From an uncultured Prevotellaceae bacterium (GTDB taxonomy: Bacteria > Bacteroidota > Bacteroidia > Bacteroidales > Muribaculaceae), in NCBI GenBank assembly GCA_937904375.1, contig CALDIG010000273.1, forward strand, positions 1-13,061: a stretch of DNA of 13,061 bases. The letters are read 5' to 3'. The stretch's first letter is position 1. The number at the start of each line of letters is the position of its first letter. The notes under the pieces were generated by a model, which saw only the letters and a program-made list of their open reading frames with translations, was not told where the DNA came from and ran no database searches. This document shows, in pieces, positions 1-7,518 of this stretch. Position numbers and translations under genes: made by a program.

Positions 1-87
1 CCAATAAAGCCACTATATGCACTTCTTATCCTGCAAAATGACCATTACGCCAAAAATATTTTGAAAAATCTCCATGTACCCCGATAA
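1..87 (+). CDS. Possible C-terminal tail of an upstream gene (partial)
   Basis: From the first base of the window an open frame of 28 codons runs to a TAA at 85-87, ending in the residues NDHYAKNILKNLHVPR. There is no start codon inside, so if real it is the end of a gene that begins to the left of the window. The composition (Leu, Lys, Asn, Tyr) is protein-like, but a 28-codon open stretch can arise by chance and I recognise no family. The inverted repeat pair begins about 20 bases after the stop, which fits an element inserted downstream of a gene. Confidence 0.3.
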   Translation, partial: PIKPLYALLILQNDHYAKNILKNLHVPR

Positions 88-105
88 TTATAATCTAAAG
101 AGTCA

Positions 106-127
106 AAAATGGGTTCAGTCGCAAAAA
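106..127 (+). repeat. Left arm of a 22-bp inverted repeat (20/22)
   Basis: The arm reads AAAATGGGTTCAG followed by TCGCAAAAA. It pairs with the reverse complement of 230-251 at 20 of 22 positions; the mismatches fall at 111 and 114. The arms are 102 bases apart. Such a pair is typical of insertion-sequence or MITE ends, but I see no transposase frame between them and no obvious direct target duplication outside them. Confidence 0.6.
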
Positions 128-229
128 GGTGGGGACAATCAAGTATAAATTTTGAGTTGGTAAACAAATGTGCCAAGAGAGAGGCTGTTGCAAAACTAAA
201 AAAACAACTGAATTATCTGAACATTCTGA

Positions 230-251
230 TTTTTGCGACTGAGCCTATTTT
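230..251 (-). repeat. Right arm of the 22-bp inverted repeat
   Basis: On the minus strand this arm reads AAAATAGGCTCAG then TCGCAAAAA, matching the left arm at 20 of 22 bases. A related internal string, GAGGCTGTTGCAAAAC at 181-196, resembles the same arm with a two-base deletion. The space between may therefore itself be built from nested or decayed element ends. The general look (GGCTG/GGCTC followed by GCAAAA) recalls IS1182-type termini in Bacteroidales, but that family link is from memory and unverified. Confidence 0.55.
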
Positions 252-313
252 AAGCTATATCTCTGATTATCAGATGTTATTTATCTCAAAAACTAACCTA
301 TGCAGAAAACAGG

Positions 314-351
314 AAAAAGTGCCTCGGGGCTGTCGTGAAGCTCCGAGGCAC
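314..351 (-). terminator. Rho-independent terminator of the beta-helix protein gene
   Basis: A 13-bp stem with one G-T wobble (319-331 paired with 339-351, outer strand GTGCCTCGGGGCT) closes a 7-base loop. On the minus strand it is followed by five T residues (314-318). The polarity fits termination of the minus-strand gene that ends at 467, about 115 bases upstream of the stem. Confidence 0.75.
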
Positions 352-466
352 AATTGTTTAAAAGTTTGCTTTATTTTCTATTTCTTAGTTAGCAATGGAT
401 TAAGTGAAACTTGTAGTGCCAGTAGCCGAACTGGCCAAGTCTATTCCGTGCCGTGCTGTCGTGGCA

Positions 467-3400
467 TTACCAGCCGCTACCACCAGAATAGCTGGAAAGC
501 GATACTGACGAACCTCCGCTGGCATTGCTATAGCCTTTACCGCTCCAGAACGAGGTGCCGCTACCGGTCACGCCGCTATAGAGTTTGCACGATGGCGAGG
601 TTACCACCATGGTAGAGCCGCTGCTGCTGCCACCGCCAGGTCCGCCAGGTCCCATACCACCGCCACCGCCACTGCTCAGAGTGGGTGTCTGGAATGCGGC
701 AACTACGGTATTGCCATTATATAAGGCATACCAAGTCTGTGAACTAGCAGTTGTTGAGTAGCAAGACTGGCTCATTGATGCGCCACTCTCAATGGCACCC
801 ATGCTTGCGCCGATTGCGGCAATATTGGCACCACTTTGGATATACACCTTGTAGCCACCCTCGCTGTTGGCGTCAAGACCTTCTTCGCTTCCGTAGCAGA
901 ACACCATGCCGCCGCTCAGGTACATGTTGCCATTGCTGTCGAGCGCATCGTTGTTGGTAGCCACTGCGTAGATGTAGCCTCCCTTGATATACATGTGTGA
1001 GGCACTGTTGAGAGCATCGTCATAGGTGTTGCCCTCAATGTAACCGCCGTTGATGGTCATGATTTGCTTGCTCTCGATGCCCTCACTGCCTTCACCGCCT
1101 GTGGCGCTCACTTTAAGTGTGCCACTGTTGATGGTGATATTGCCCATCACCTTGATTGCCTTGGCCGAGCCACTTACGGAACTACCGCCACCAGGACCCC
1201 AACCGCCACCTGACGATGCGGCAGCAGTGCCAGTGGTCGAAACAGTAAGCGTGGGTCCAGTGCTGCCACTTGCGCCCTGCACATATTCTCCGTTTACCTT
1301 TATGCCCTTGCCGCCCTTGCCGGTCATACTAATGTTGATGGTGCCGCCCAGCAGGTTGATGTTACCGTCGGTCTTGAAGCCCTTGGCGGTGTAGTAGTCG
1401 CCAGTTGAGCCGGCAGCCTGTGGTGCACCGGTGTTGGTAATGGTGATTGAACCGCCATTGGTGGTCATATTGGTTGTGGAGACACCCTTACCGGCCACAC
1501 CGCTCGAGTTAATCTTGAGCACGCCGTCGTTCATCACAAAGTTAACAGCCTTGACACCGCTGCTGTAGCTGGCGTCGTTGTTAAACACGAGCATAGCTCC
1601 ACTTGGAGTGAGGGTGATGTCGCCGCCATTGATGGTAACAGTAGCCTTGCTCTTGATGCTCTTGCTCATAGAGCCGCTGTTGGCCACTGTGATGGTGCCG
1701 GCATCGATGGTGATGTTGCCGTCGGCCTTGATGCCGGCAGCGTTGTAGGTAGTGCCAGTGTCCTCGCCCTGGTCGCTGCTGCCGCCATAGGTTGCAGTGA
1801 CATTGGTGAGGGCGTAGGTGCGAGTAGTTCCACTGGTTGAGTAGGTACCCAACTGATAGTAGATGTCCTCGCCTGCAGTGGGACCATTGAAGGTGGCACT
1901 CTGGATGGTGTAGCTTGTGCCACCTCCCCAGCCGCCACCGCTGGTGTAGTTGTCGCTCTTGAAATAGTAGGAGCCGCTGTCGGCAGCGCCGAAGTCGTAG
2001 TAGTAGAATGTGAGGCTGCTGTAGCCCGATGTCTTAGTCACAGTGTTGCTGGTAATGTTTGCCACCAGTGTGCCGTCGCTCTTGTAGAGGTACATGTTGG
2101 TCCAGGCATTTCCACCACCATAGCCACTCGTTGTGGGTTTAGCGACATAAATCTTGTAAGACTTGGGAGTCTCGCCACCACCAGTTGATGCACCTGGGTC
2201 GGCGGTACCACCAGCGCCGTTGGCTTTGATACCGATAGTGGTAGTGGTGTTAGCCTCATCGATGGTGATGGTGCCATCGGCATTCAGACCCTTGCCGCCT
2301 TGTGCGGTGTTGGTCAGGTCAACAGTTCCGCCATGAATGAGGATGTCGCCGCCAGCCTTCACGCAGGTACTATAGTCGATGTCGCCGTCGCCAGCCACGA
2401 GGTTTCCGCTCTGAACCATCTTGAGGGTGCCCTTGAGCATGATAAAGCTTGCGGCAGCCTTGATTCCCTTGCCGCCCTCGCTTGTCATAGTCATGTCGAT
2501 AGTGCCATCCTTGAGAGTCACCTCACCGGTGTTCTCCTCGTCTTCTACGATATTGTCGTCATCGTCGGTCTCATAGCTTACCTGGATGCCGTCGTCACCC
2601 ACATTCTTGATGGTGACCTTGCCGCCATTTTGCAGGTAGTACTGGTTGATGTTGAAACCATCGGCAACAGCACCCAAGATGTTGATTTCGCCCACGGTCT
2701 TCTTAACCTCTACATACTCCTTGCCCCAGAAGGCGTTCTTCGAGTTACCGGTGATGTTGAGGATGCCAGCGCCTTTGAACTCGGTGTGTCCCTTCACGGC
2801 GAAGCAGCCCTTCTGAGAGCCGTTAGCACCGTCGGTGAGGGTGTTGGTAGTTCCCTCCACGAGCTCCACCGCGATGCGCTTGCCGTCGCGAATGTTGATG
2901 GCAGCGCTGTCGGGATTGTGAAGGGTAAGACCGTTGAGTCTTACCGAAATCTTCAATTCGCCGTCCTGGTAGAACGAGCCGTTGGTGGAGCTACCTGCTA
3001 GTGTGTAGGTAATCTCGTTGGCTACGTCAGCATCCTGAAGTGCCACCACATGAGCACCGTTAACGGTGGCGGTCATGTTCTTGGCAATGTTACCTGCCAC
3101 AATCATCGTGGCGCTGTTGCCGTCGTATGCCACATCCACGGTGTTGTCGGCAACTTGCTCGTTGTTAACATAGATTTGATCTACGTCGGCAATGCTGAAG
3201 GTCTTGCCTTGTGCGGTGAACGAGGTGCCGTCGTTGTAGTAGATGGTGTCGAGCTGCTCGGTGGTGAATGCCCACTTCACGTCGCCGGTTACCACCCACA
3301 TGGTCTGGTAGCCATCGGTAATCTCTCCCAACGAGCGACCTTTAGCACCCAAGAGGATGTTGTAAACCACAGTCACATCGCCAGCGGTAATTTCGCCGTC

Positions 3401-3763
3401 GCTGTTCTGGTCGCCATTGACAATAGCACTGTCGTCATTGTTGAGCAGCCAGTTGTAGAGAGCCGTAATATCGGCGCTGGTCACTTCACCGTCGCCGTTA
3501 ACATCGCCGGCAACCACAGGATTTTCCTCGACTCCCAGCCCAAACATCATGTAGAGCACATTGCTCAGGTCGTTAGTACCCAGCTGCGTGCCGTCATTGG
3601 CAGCCACAAGCTGTCCATTCTCAAAAGTCAATGTCAGGCCCTCGGTGGCAGGATAAGAAGTCTCCGTGCCACTCTTCAAGCCCACATTCAGATAGGGGTA
3701 TATAGCAGCCGATGCCACCATTACTCCAGCAAGAATTAGGATAAATAGAATTGTTTTCTTCAT
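467..3763 (-). CDS. Secreted dockerin-like / beta-helix carbohydrate-binding protein (Cthe_2159-like)
   Basis: This 1098-residue protein is probably exported and likely binds polysaccharide. A signal peptide occupies residues 1-20 (Lys-Lys, then a hydrophobic core ending ASAA), with no lipobox cysteine. Residues 86-139 hold two dockerin-like calcium loops, DVNGDGEVTSADI and DQNSDGEITAGDV. Residues about 150-240 resemble a small beta domain common in Bacteroidales surface proteins. From about 245 to 515 and from 672 to 1000, repeated strands such as GGKGIKA, AGIKADGNITI and INGGYI fit the right-handed beta-helix of the Cthe_2159/PF14262 family, whose founding member binds polysaccharide. A Tyr/Trp-rich beta segment at 535-660 interrupts the helix. 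Gly-rich linkers lie at 851-862 and 1031-1049. No catalytic motif is visible. The ATG start is fixed by the signal peptide; the gene has its own promoter and terminator. Family assignment is from motif memory; function is inferred. Confidence 0.85.
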   Translation of the reverse strand: MKKTILFILILAGVMVASAAIYPYLNVGLKSGTETSYPATEGLTLTFENGQLVAANDGTQLGTNDLSNVLYMMFGLGVEENPVVAGDVNGDGEVTSADITALYNWLLNNDDSAIVNGDQNSDGEITAGDVTVVYNILLGAKGRSLGEITDGYQTMWVVTGDVKWAFTTEQLDTIYYNDGTSFTAQGKTFSIADVDQIYVNNEQVADNTVDVAYDGNSATMIVAGNIAKNMTATVNGAHVVALQDADVANEITYTLAGSSTNGSFYQDGELKISVRLNGLTLHNPDSAAINIRDGKRIAVELVEGTTNTLTDGANGSQKGCFAVKGHTEFKGAGILNITGNSKNAFWGKEYVEVKKTVGEINILGAVADGFNINQYYLQNGGKVTIKNVGDDGIQVSYETDDDDNIVEDEENTGEVTLKDGTIDMTMTSEGGKGIKAAASFIMLKGTLKMVQSGNLVAGDGDIDYSTCVKAGGDILIHGGTVDLTNTAQGGKGLNADGTITIDEANTTTTIGIKANGAGGTADPGASTGGGETPKSYKIYVAKPTTSGYGGGNAWTNMYLYKSDGTLVANITSNTVTKTSGYSSLTFYYYDFGAADSGSYYFKSDNYTSGGGWGGGTSYTIQSATFNGPTAGEDIYYQLGTYSTSGTTRTYALTNVTATYGGSSDQGEDTGTTYNAAGIKADGNITIDAGTITVANSGSMSKSIKSKATVTINGGDITLTPSGAMLVFNNDASYSSGVKAVNFVMNDGVLKINSSGVAGKGVSTTNMTTNGGSITITNTGAPQAAGSTGDYYTAKGFKTDGNINLLGGTINISMTGKGGKGIKVNGEYVQGASGSTGPTLTVSTTGTAAASSGGGWGPGGGSSVSGSAKAIKVMGNITINSGTLKVSATGGEGSEGIESKQIMTINGGYIEGNTYDDALNSASHMYIKGGYIYAVATNNDALDSNGNMYLSGGMVFCYGSEEGLDANSEGGYKVYIQSGANIAAIGASMGAIESGASMSQSCYSTTASSQTWYALYNGNTVVAAFQTPTLSSGGGGGMGPGGPGGGSSSGSTMVVTSPSCKLYSGVTGSGTSFWSGKGYSNASGGSSVSLSSYSGGSGW

Positions 3764-3828
3764 AAGAATAATATTTATATATTGTAATTATTGGGTTCTA
3801 GTATGAAACGGTTTTGGGTTACAATTGA

Positions 3829-3859
3829 CAAAAATACTCACCACGAACGAATTAACCAA
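3829..3859 (-). promoter_or_regulatory. Bacteroidetes-type promoter of the beta-helix protein gene
   Basis: On the minus strand TATTTTTG (3829-3836) matches the Bacteroidetes -7 consensus TAnnTTTG exactly. A TTGG element (3856-3859) lies 19 bases upstream, the usual distance for the -33 element. Transcription would start near 3822, giving a leader of about 60 bases. The AT-rich leader has no Shine-Dalgarno sequence, which is normal for the phylum. Confidence 0.65.
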
Positions 3860-3921
3860 TTTTTTTCAATTAAAAAGACTATTTTATAAATTAATGGTTA
3901 CTTATTTATAATAAGGTGCAA

Positions 3922-3950
3922 CAAAAAAGAGGCAAGTTGTGACTTGCCTT
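3922..3950 (-). terminator. Rho-independent terminator of mgtE
   Basis: GGCAAGT (3931-3937) and ACTTGCC (3942-3948) form a perfect 7-bp stem, extendable by one A-T pair, with a TGTG loop. On the minus strand the stem is followed by TCTTTTTT. It lies 24 bases after the mgtE stop and isolates mgtE from the promoter of the next gene. Confidence 0.8.
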
Positions 3951-3973
3951 TAAATGATTATGCTAATTAGAGT

Positions 3974-5359
3974 CTAAGCTATCATAGCATTTATAAGTAT
4001 GGTACTGATAAACATATATATTAACATGCCTACGATGTCGTTGGTCACCGTCACGAAGGGACCGGTGGCTATCGCCGGATCAATCTTGAGTTTCTCAAGA
4101 ACGATGGGCACTATAGTACCGAAGACCGAGGCAAAGAGCACCACGGCAAACAGCGAGATAGTCACTGCCAACGAGGTGGCGATGGCCTTTTGTGAGTCAC
4201 CGTCGGCAGGGAAAATCAAATTGTAGATAAACACCAGTCCGGCAATGAGCACAGCATTGAGCATTGCCACAAAGAACTCCTTTACCAGATGCTTGCCAGC
4301 TTGCTTGAGCTCCAGTGTGCCGTTGGCGAGACCCTGAACCACGATAGCGCTCGACTGAGTGCCCACATTACCGCCAGTGCCACCAATCAACGGGATAAAC
4401 ATCGCCAGACCCGGGAGCACCGTCTGCCAGCTGCCATTATCGCCACCTTCAAGAATAAGGGCATTGGCGATACCGCCCACAATGCCTATCAGCAGCCACG
4501 GGAAGCGTGCGAGGAACTGTTTCCACACACTGTCGCCAGTCTCCACATCGGCGACAAGACCGGTAGCCAACTGGTAGTCGCGCTCGCTTTGCTCACGCAC
4601 CTCGTCCATGATGTCATCTACGGTGATGCGTCCCACCAGTCGCCCTATAGAATCTACCACCGGCATCGCCACTAGGTCATATTTCTCGAAGTCGAGTGCC
4701 ACATCCTCGATGGGAGTGTCGGTGCGCACCGAGATGGGATTAGGCTCCATCACATATTTTATCTTGTTGGCCGAGGGGTTGGTAATAGTGGTCTTCAACG
4801 GGAACACGCCCTTGAGGCGGTGGTCGTCGTCAACGACGTAGATGTTGTAGATCTCGTCCATATCCTCGGCCTGCTCGCGCATCGTCTTGATGCAGTCGGG
4901 CATCGAGAGGTTCTCGTTGACGACAATCATCTCGGTGGACATGTGACCGCCGGCGGTGTCTTCGTCATATTGCAGCAGGTCAACGATGTCGCCCGCCTGC
5001 TCCACGTCGTCGATGTGCTTGATCACATCCTCTTGGTCGTCCTCGTCGAGCTCCTGGATAAGGTCAACGGCATCGTCGGCGTCCATCTGTTCCACTGTCC
5101 TGGCGATGGTCTCGTTGGGCATTATCTCGAGCAGGTCGGCACGCTCGTCCTCGTCGAGCTCGGCAAGCACGTCGGCTGCCGTCTCCTCGTCGAGCAGCAG
5201 CATGACAAAGAGCGCCTCATCAACGTCATCAAGGTCCTTGATAAGCTCAGCGATGTCGGCAGGATGCAAGTCTTTTATCTCGGCTTTGAGCTGCTCGCCG
5301 TTCTTTGCCTCTATCAGTTTTTTCAACTGGTCGATATTGTCGATGTTAAATTCTTTCAT
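3974..5359 (-). CDS. mgtE: Magnesium transporter MgtE
   Basis: A 461-residue Mg2+ channel/transporter of the inner membrane. Residues about 30-130 form the acidic alpha-helical MgtE_N domain (LHPADIAELIKDL and many Asp/Glu). Two CBS domains follow (about 139-190 and 204-255; TAGGHMSTE, PVVDSIGRLVGRITVDDI). Together these form the cytosolic Mg2+ sensor. Residues 285-461 are the five-helix membrane domain, with the family signature GGTGGNVGTQSS at 326-337 and the conserved Asp of the last helix in NDIVGMLIYM (Asp441), the residue tied to Mg2+ passage in the Thermus protein. Length is normal. I chose the ATG at 5357-5359 because the seven codons upstream begin with TTG and fall in a repeat tract. 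It follows rsmA on the same strand after 92 bases without a recognisable promoter, so co-transcription is likely. No Mg2+ riboswitch is evident. Confidence 0.95.
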   Translation of the reverse strand: MKEFNIDNIDQLKKLIEAKNGEQLKAEIKDLHPADIAELIKDLDDVDEALFVMLLLDEETAADVLAELDEDERADLLEIMPNETIARTVEQMDADDAVDLIQELDEDDQEDVIKHIDDVEQAGDIVDLLQYDEDTAGGHMSTEMIVVNENLSMPDCIKTMREQAEDMDEIYNIYVVDDDHRLKGVFPLKTTITNPSANKIKYVMEPNPISVRTDTPIEDVALDFEKYDLVAMPVVDSIGRLVGRITVDDIMDEVREQSERDYQLATGLVADVETGDSVWKQFLARFPWLLIGIVGGIANALILEGGDNGSWQTVLPGLAMFIPLIGGTGGNVGTQSSAIVVQGLANGTLELKQAGKHLVKEFFVAMLNAVLIAGLVFIYNLIFPADGDSQKAIATSLAVTISLFAVVLFASVFGTIVPIVLEKLKIDPAIATGPFVTVTNDIVGMLIYMFISTILINAMIA

Positions 5360-5371
5360 AGTCTTTATTCT

Positions 5372-5411
5372 AGCAAACAAGCTGACAAGCTAACGAGCAA
5401 ACAAGGCAATA
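5372..5411. repeat. Degenerate 8-bp tandem repeat between rsmA and mgtE
   Basis: Successive octamers read AGCAAACA, AGCTGACA, AGCTAACG, AGCAAACA and a weaker AGGCAATA (plus strand). The first and fourth units are identical. The tract ends only 12 bases before the mgtE ATG, inside its presumed leader. Confidence 0.6.
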
Positions 5412-5451
5412 GTATTCGCGTTTTCTCTCACTTGAGAACTTGTAAATGTAA

Positions 5452-6258
5452 TTATTGTCGTTTCGAGTTTTGAAGGTTTTTTATAATGTTGGTCAGCTCC
5501 ACAAATTGACTGACGCTAAGCTGCTCGGGCCGTCGCTGGAACATTTCGGCATATCGCTCGTCGAGCTTGGGCATAGCGTCGGGAGGTATCATGCCGCGGA
5601 GCGAGTTGCGCAATGTCTTGCGGCGCTGGCCGAAGGAGGTCTTCACCACGCTCTTGAACAGGCGTTCGTCGCAGCCCAGGTCGGTGACACCGTTTCGCAT
5701 CAGGCGGATGACACCGCTCTTGACTTTGGGCGGAGGGTCAAAGACGTTCTCATCGACAGTGAACAGATACTCAATGTCGTACCACGCCTGCAACAGCACC
5801 GAGACTATGCCGTAGGTCTTGCTGCCGGGACCGGCGGCGATGCGCTGCGCAACCTCGCGCTGGAACATACCGCTACAGCACACCACCTGGTCTTTGTAGT
5901 CAAGCACATGAAACAGGATTTGCGACGAAATGTTGTAGGGATAGTTGCCTATCACCACCATCTCTCCCTCGCCACACGCCTCACGCAGGTCGAGCTTGAG
6001 GAAGTCTTTCTCGATGATGCGGCCGTCGAGGGCGGGGAAATGCGCCTTGAGGTATTCCACGCTCTCGCTGTCAAGTTCCACCACCTTAAGGACGTGGCCG
6101 TTCTCCAGCAGGTATTGTGTGAGCACGCCCATGCCCGGCCCCACCTCAAGAGCGGGCAGGTGCTTATAAGCGTCGATAGTGCCCGCAATGCGCTGCGCCA
6201 CATCAAGGTCGATGAGGAAATGCTGTCCTAGAGATTTCTTTGCCTTTACCTGCTGCAT
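5452..6258 (-). CDS. rsmA: 16S rRNA (adenine1518-N6/adenine1519-N6)-dimethyltransferase RsmA/KsgA
   Basis: This cytoplasmic enzyme uses S-adenosylmethionine to dimethylate two adjacent adenines in the 3'-terminal hairpin of 16S rRNA during late small-subunit assembly. The 268-residue length is standard. It shows the N-terminal KKSLGQHFL (7-15), SAM motif I EVGPGMG (38-44), the acidic SAM-ribose residue in VVELD (59-63), and the catalytic NYPY form of the N-[L/I/F/Y]-P-Y motif (105-108). It also has FDPPPKVKSGVIRL (173-186) and FGQRRKTLRNSL (209-220) of the C-terminal domain. The ATG at 6256-6258 sits directly before the conserved N-terminus. It has a good promoter in the divergent intergenic region and is followed by mgtE on the same strand. 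Confidence 0.97.
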   Translation of the reverse strand: MQQVKAKKSLGQHFLIDLDVAQRIAGTIDAYKHLPALEVGPGMGVLTQYLLENGHVLKVVELDSESVEYLKAHFPALDGRIIEKDFLKLDLREACGEGEMVVIGNYPYNISSQILFHVLDYKDQVVCCSGMFQREVAQRIAAGPGSKTYGIVSVLLQAWYDIEYLFTVDENVFDPPPKVKSGVIRLMRNGVTDLGCDERLFKSVVKTSFGQRRKTLRNSLRGMIPPDAMPKLDERYAEMFQRRPEQLSVSQFVELTNIIKNLQNSKRQ

Positions 6259-6318
6259 AACGGTCGATTTTTAAACGGTGTTTAATAAATCTTATTTGCA
6301 ATAATCGTTTTCAACACG

Positions 6319-6349
6319 CAAAATTACAGAAAAATGCGTGAAAAACAAA
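6319..6349 (-). promoter_or_regulatory. Promoter of rsmA (-mgtE)
   Basis: On the minus strand TTTG (6346-6349), 19 bases, then TAATTTTG (6319-6326) is an exact match to the Bacteroidetes -33/-7 pattern. Transcription would start near 6312, giving a leader of about 54 bases before the rsmA ATG. Confidence 0.75.
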
Positions 6350-6380
6350 ATTTGGAGGGCTTTTTAAAAAATTTCTTTAT

Positions 6381-6415
6381 TTTGAGACTATTTTGACGCA
6401 AAATGTTTATCTTTG
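6381..6415 (+). promoter_or_regulatory. Promoter of the flippase-like gene
   Basis: TATCTTTG at 6408-6415 matches TAnnTTTG exactly. The best upstream element is TTTG at 6381-6384 with a 23-base gap, which is longer than ideal. Transcription would begin near 6422, leaving about 40 bases of leader before the GTG at 6461. The match overlaps the TTG at 6413, which argues against that codon as a translation start. Confidence 0.55.
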
Positions 6416-6460
6416 CAGGTTACAAAGCAATTTAGCAAAATCATTAAGACGAAAACTGCT

Positions 6461-7516
6461 GTGAAAAAGATTATTTCGGCATTATTGAAATATGGCATAC
6501 CCATCGCAATTAGCGTGGGACTGGCGTGGTTCCTCTCAAAGAATGTGGACTGGGGAGCAATCAAGGTCAGTCTGCGCAACGACGTGAACTACTGGTGGTT
6601 CCTGCCAGTGATAGTGGTGAGCGTGTTCAGCCACATCTTCAGGGCTCTGCGCTGGCGGCTGCAGCTGCGGACGATAGATGTTCACCCCTCGACGAGTGCG
6701 CTTGTCAACTCAATCTTCGGCACCTATTTTGTCAACCTGCTGTTCCCCCGCCTTGGCGAGGTGTGGCGCTCAGGATATATCGCCAACCGCGAGAAGGCGT
6801 CGTTCACACAGGTGCTTGGCTCGATGGTGGGCGACCGGTTAAGCGACACCGTGACGGTGGCACTGCTCACGCTGGTCACCTTCTTCATCGCGCAAGACAA
6901 GTTCGTCAAGTTCTTTGACCAACGTGGCGACGGCAGCGGCTCGCTGTTTACCTCATGGCTGTTCTGGCTGCTAGTGGCGATGGGAGTGCTGGGCGTGCTA
7001 GCGATAGTGTGGATATTCCACAGCAAGAGCGAAAACAAGGTGATATCTAAGCTGCGCCTTATAATCCGCAACTTTTGGGACGGCTTCGCCGCCATCGGCA
7101 AGATGGACGGCAAGTGGATGTTCCTGCTCTACACGGTGCTGATTTGGGGCTGCTACTTCATGCAGCTCTACCTCGCCTCGTTTGCTTTCTCCTGCACCAA
7201 AGACCTGGGCGTGGTGGCGATTCTCGTCCTCTTCGTGCTCAGCAGCATAGGCATGGCGGTACCCAGCAATGGCGGACTCGGTCCCTGGCAGTTTGCCATT
7301 ATCTTCGGACTCTCGCTTTATGGCGTGGGTTCCTCCACTCCACCCTACGACCCACAGGCCTCGGCTTTTGCCTGGCTGGTGTGGGGCGTGCAGACGTGCC
7401 TGCTAATCGTGCTCGGCATCTATGCCTTCATCAGCATGGCAATCGACCGCAAGCGCATAGCCCATGGCAAGACAGTAATAAAAACTCAAAGCAAAGGCGA
7501 GGGCATGAGTATTTAA
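6461..7516 (+). CDS. Flippase-like / lysylphosphatidylglycerol synthase membrane-domain protein (UPF0104)
   Basis: A 351-residue polytopic inner-membrane protein of the LPG_synthase_TM (PF03706, UPF0104) family. It has about seven to eight hydrophobic segments (roughly 10-25, 46-60, 82-95, 130-144, 165-187, 220-240, 248-266, 275-290 and 305-326). Family hallmarks are NSIFGTYFVNLLFPRLGEVWR (83-103), with its Pro-Arg-x-Gly-Glu, and AVPSNGGLGPWQFA (266-279). Members occur alone or fused to the catalytic domain of MprF. This one lacks that soluble domain, so it may move or help modify a lipid or isoprenoid-linked substrate; the substrate is unknown. I place the start at GTG 6461 because the frame's earlier TTG at 6413 overlaps a consensus -7 element and the hydrophobic N-terminus begins at KKIISALLKYG. 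The gene is divergent from rsmA and ends just before a tandem repeat array. Confidence 0.85.
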   Translation: MKKIISALLKYGIPIAISVGLAWFLSKNVDWGAIKVSLRNDVNYWWFLPVIVVSVFSHIFRALRWRLQLRTIDVHPSTSALVNSIFGTYFVNLLFPRLGEVWRSGYIANREKASFTQVLGSMVGDRLSDTVTVALLTLVTFFIAQDKFVKFFDQRGDGSGSLFTSWLFWLLVAMGVLGVLAIVWIFHSKSENKVISKLRLIIRNFWDGFAAIGKMDGKWMFLLYTVLIWGCYFMQLYLASFAFSCTKDLGVVAILVLFVLSSIGMAVPSNGGLGPWQFAIIFGLSLYGVGSSTPPYDPQASAFAWLVWGVQTCLLIVLGIYAFISMAIDRKRIAHGKTVIKTQSKGEGMSI

Positions 7517-7518
7517 AT

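Larger units (their letters stand above)
88..466. other. AT-rich intergenic region with inverted repeats and a terminator
   Basis: This stretch is AT-rich and shows no protein that I believe. A plus-strand frame from 109 to 615 is open, but it runs through the inverted repeats and terminator and then antisense through the 3' end of the beta-helix gene, so I treat it as accidental. What can be supported is an inverted repeat pair (106-127 and 230-251), a minus-strand terminator (314-351), and a 115-base trailer between that terminator and the stop codon at 467. The trailer may contain a displaced C-terminus of the neighbouring protein (see findings). Confidence 0.6.

Noticed and set aside
109..615. 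Plus-strand open frame of 168 codons
   Set aside because: It runs through the inverted repeats and terminator hairpin, then antisense to the 3' end of the beta-helix gene; the product has no recognisable domain and odd Cys/Arg-rich composition.
2300..3739. Two long plus-strand frames opposite the beta-helix gene (2300-3001, 3050-3739)
   Set aside because: They are antisense shadows created by the codon bias of the minus-strand gene, which has a signal peptide, recognised domains, promoter and terminator.
5360..5380. TTG start seven codons upstream for mgtE
   Set aside because: The extension lies partly in the 8-bp repeat tract, and the ATG at 5357-5359 begins the conserved N-terminus.
5360..5451. 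Mg2+ riboswitch before mgtE
   Set aside because: Only 92 bases separate the genes, much of it an octamer repeat; I find no supporting stem pattern.
4820..6231. Long plus-strand frames opposite mgtE and rsmA (4820-5473, 5455-6231)
   Set aside because: Both real genes here are well-conserved families on the minus strand; the plus-strand products are low-complexity mirror images without motifs.
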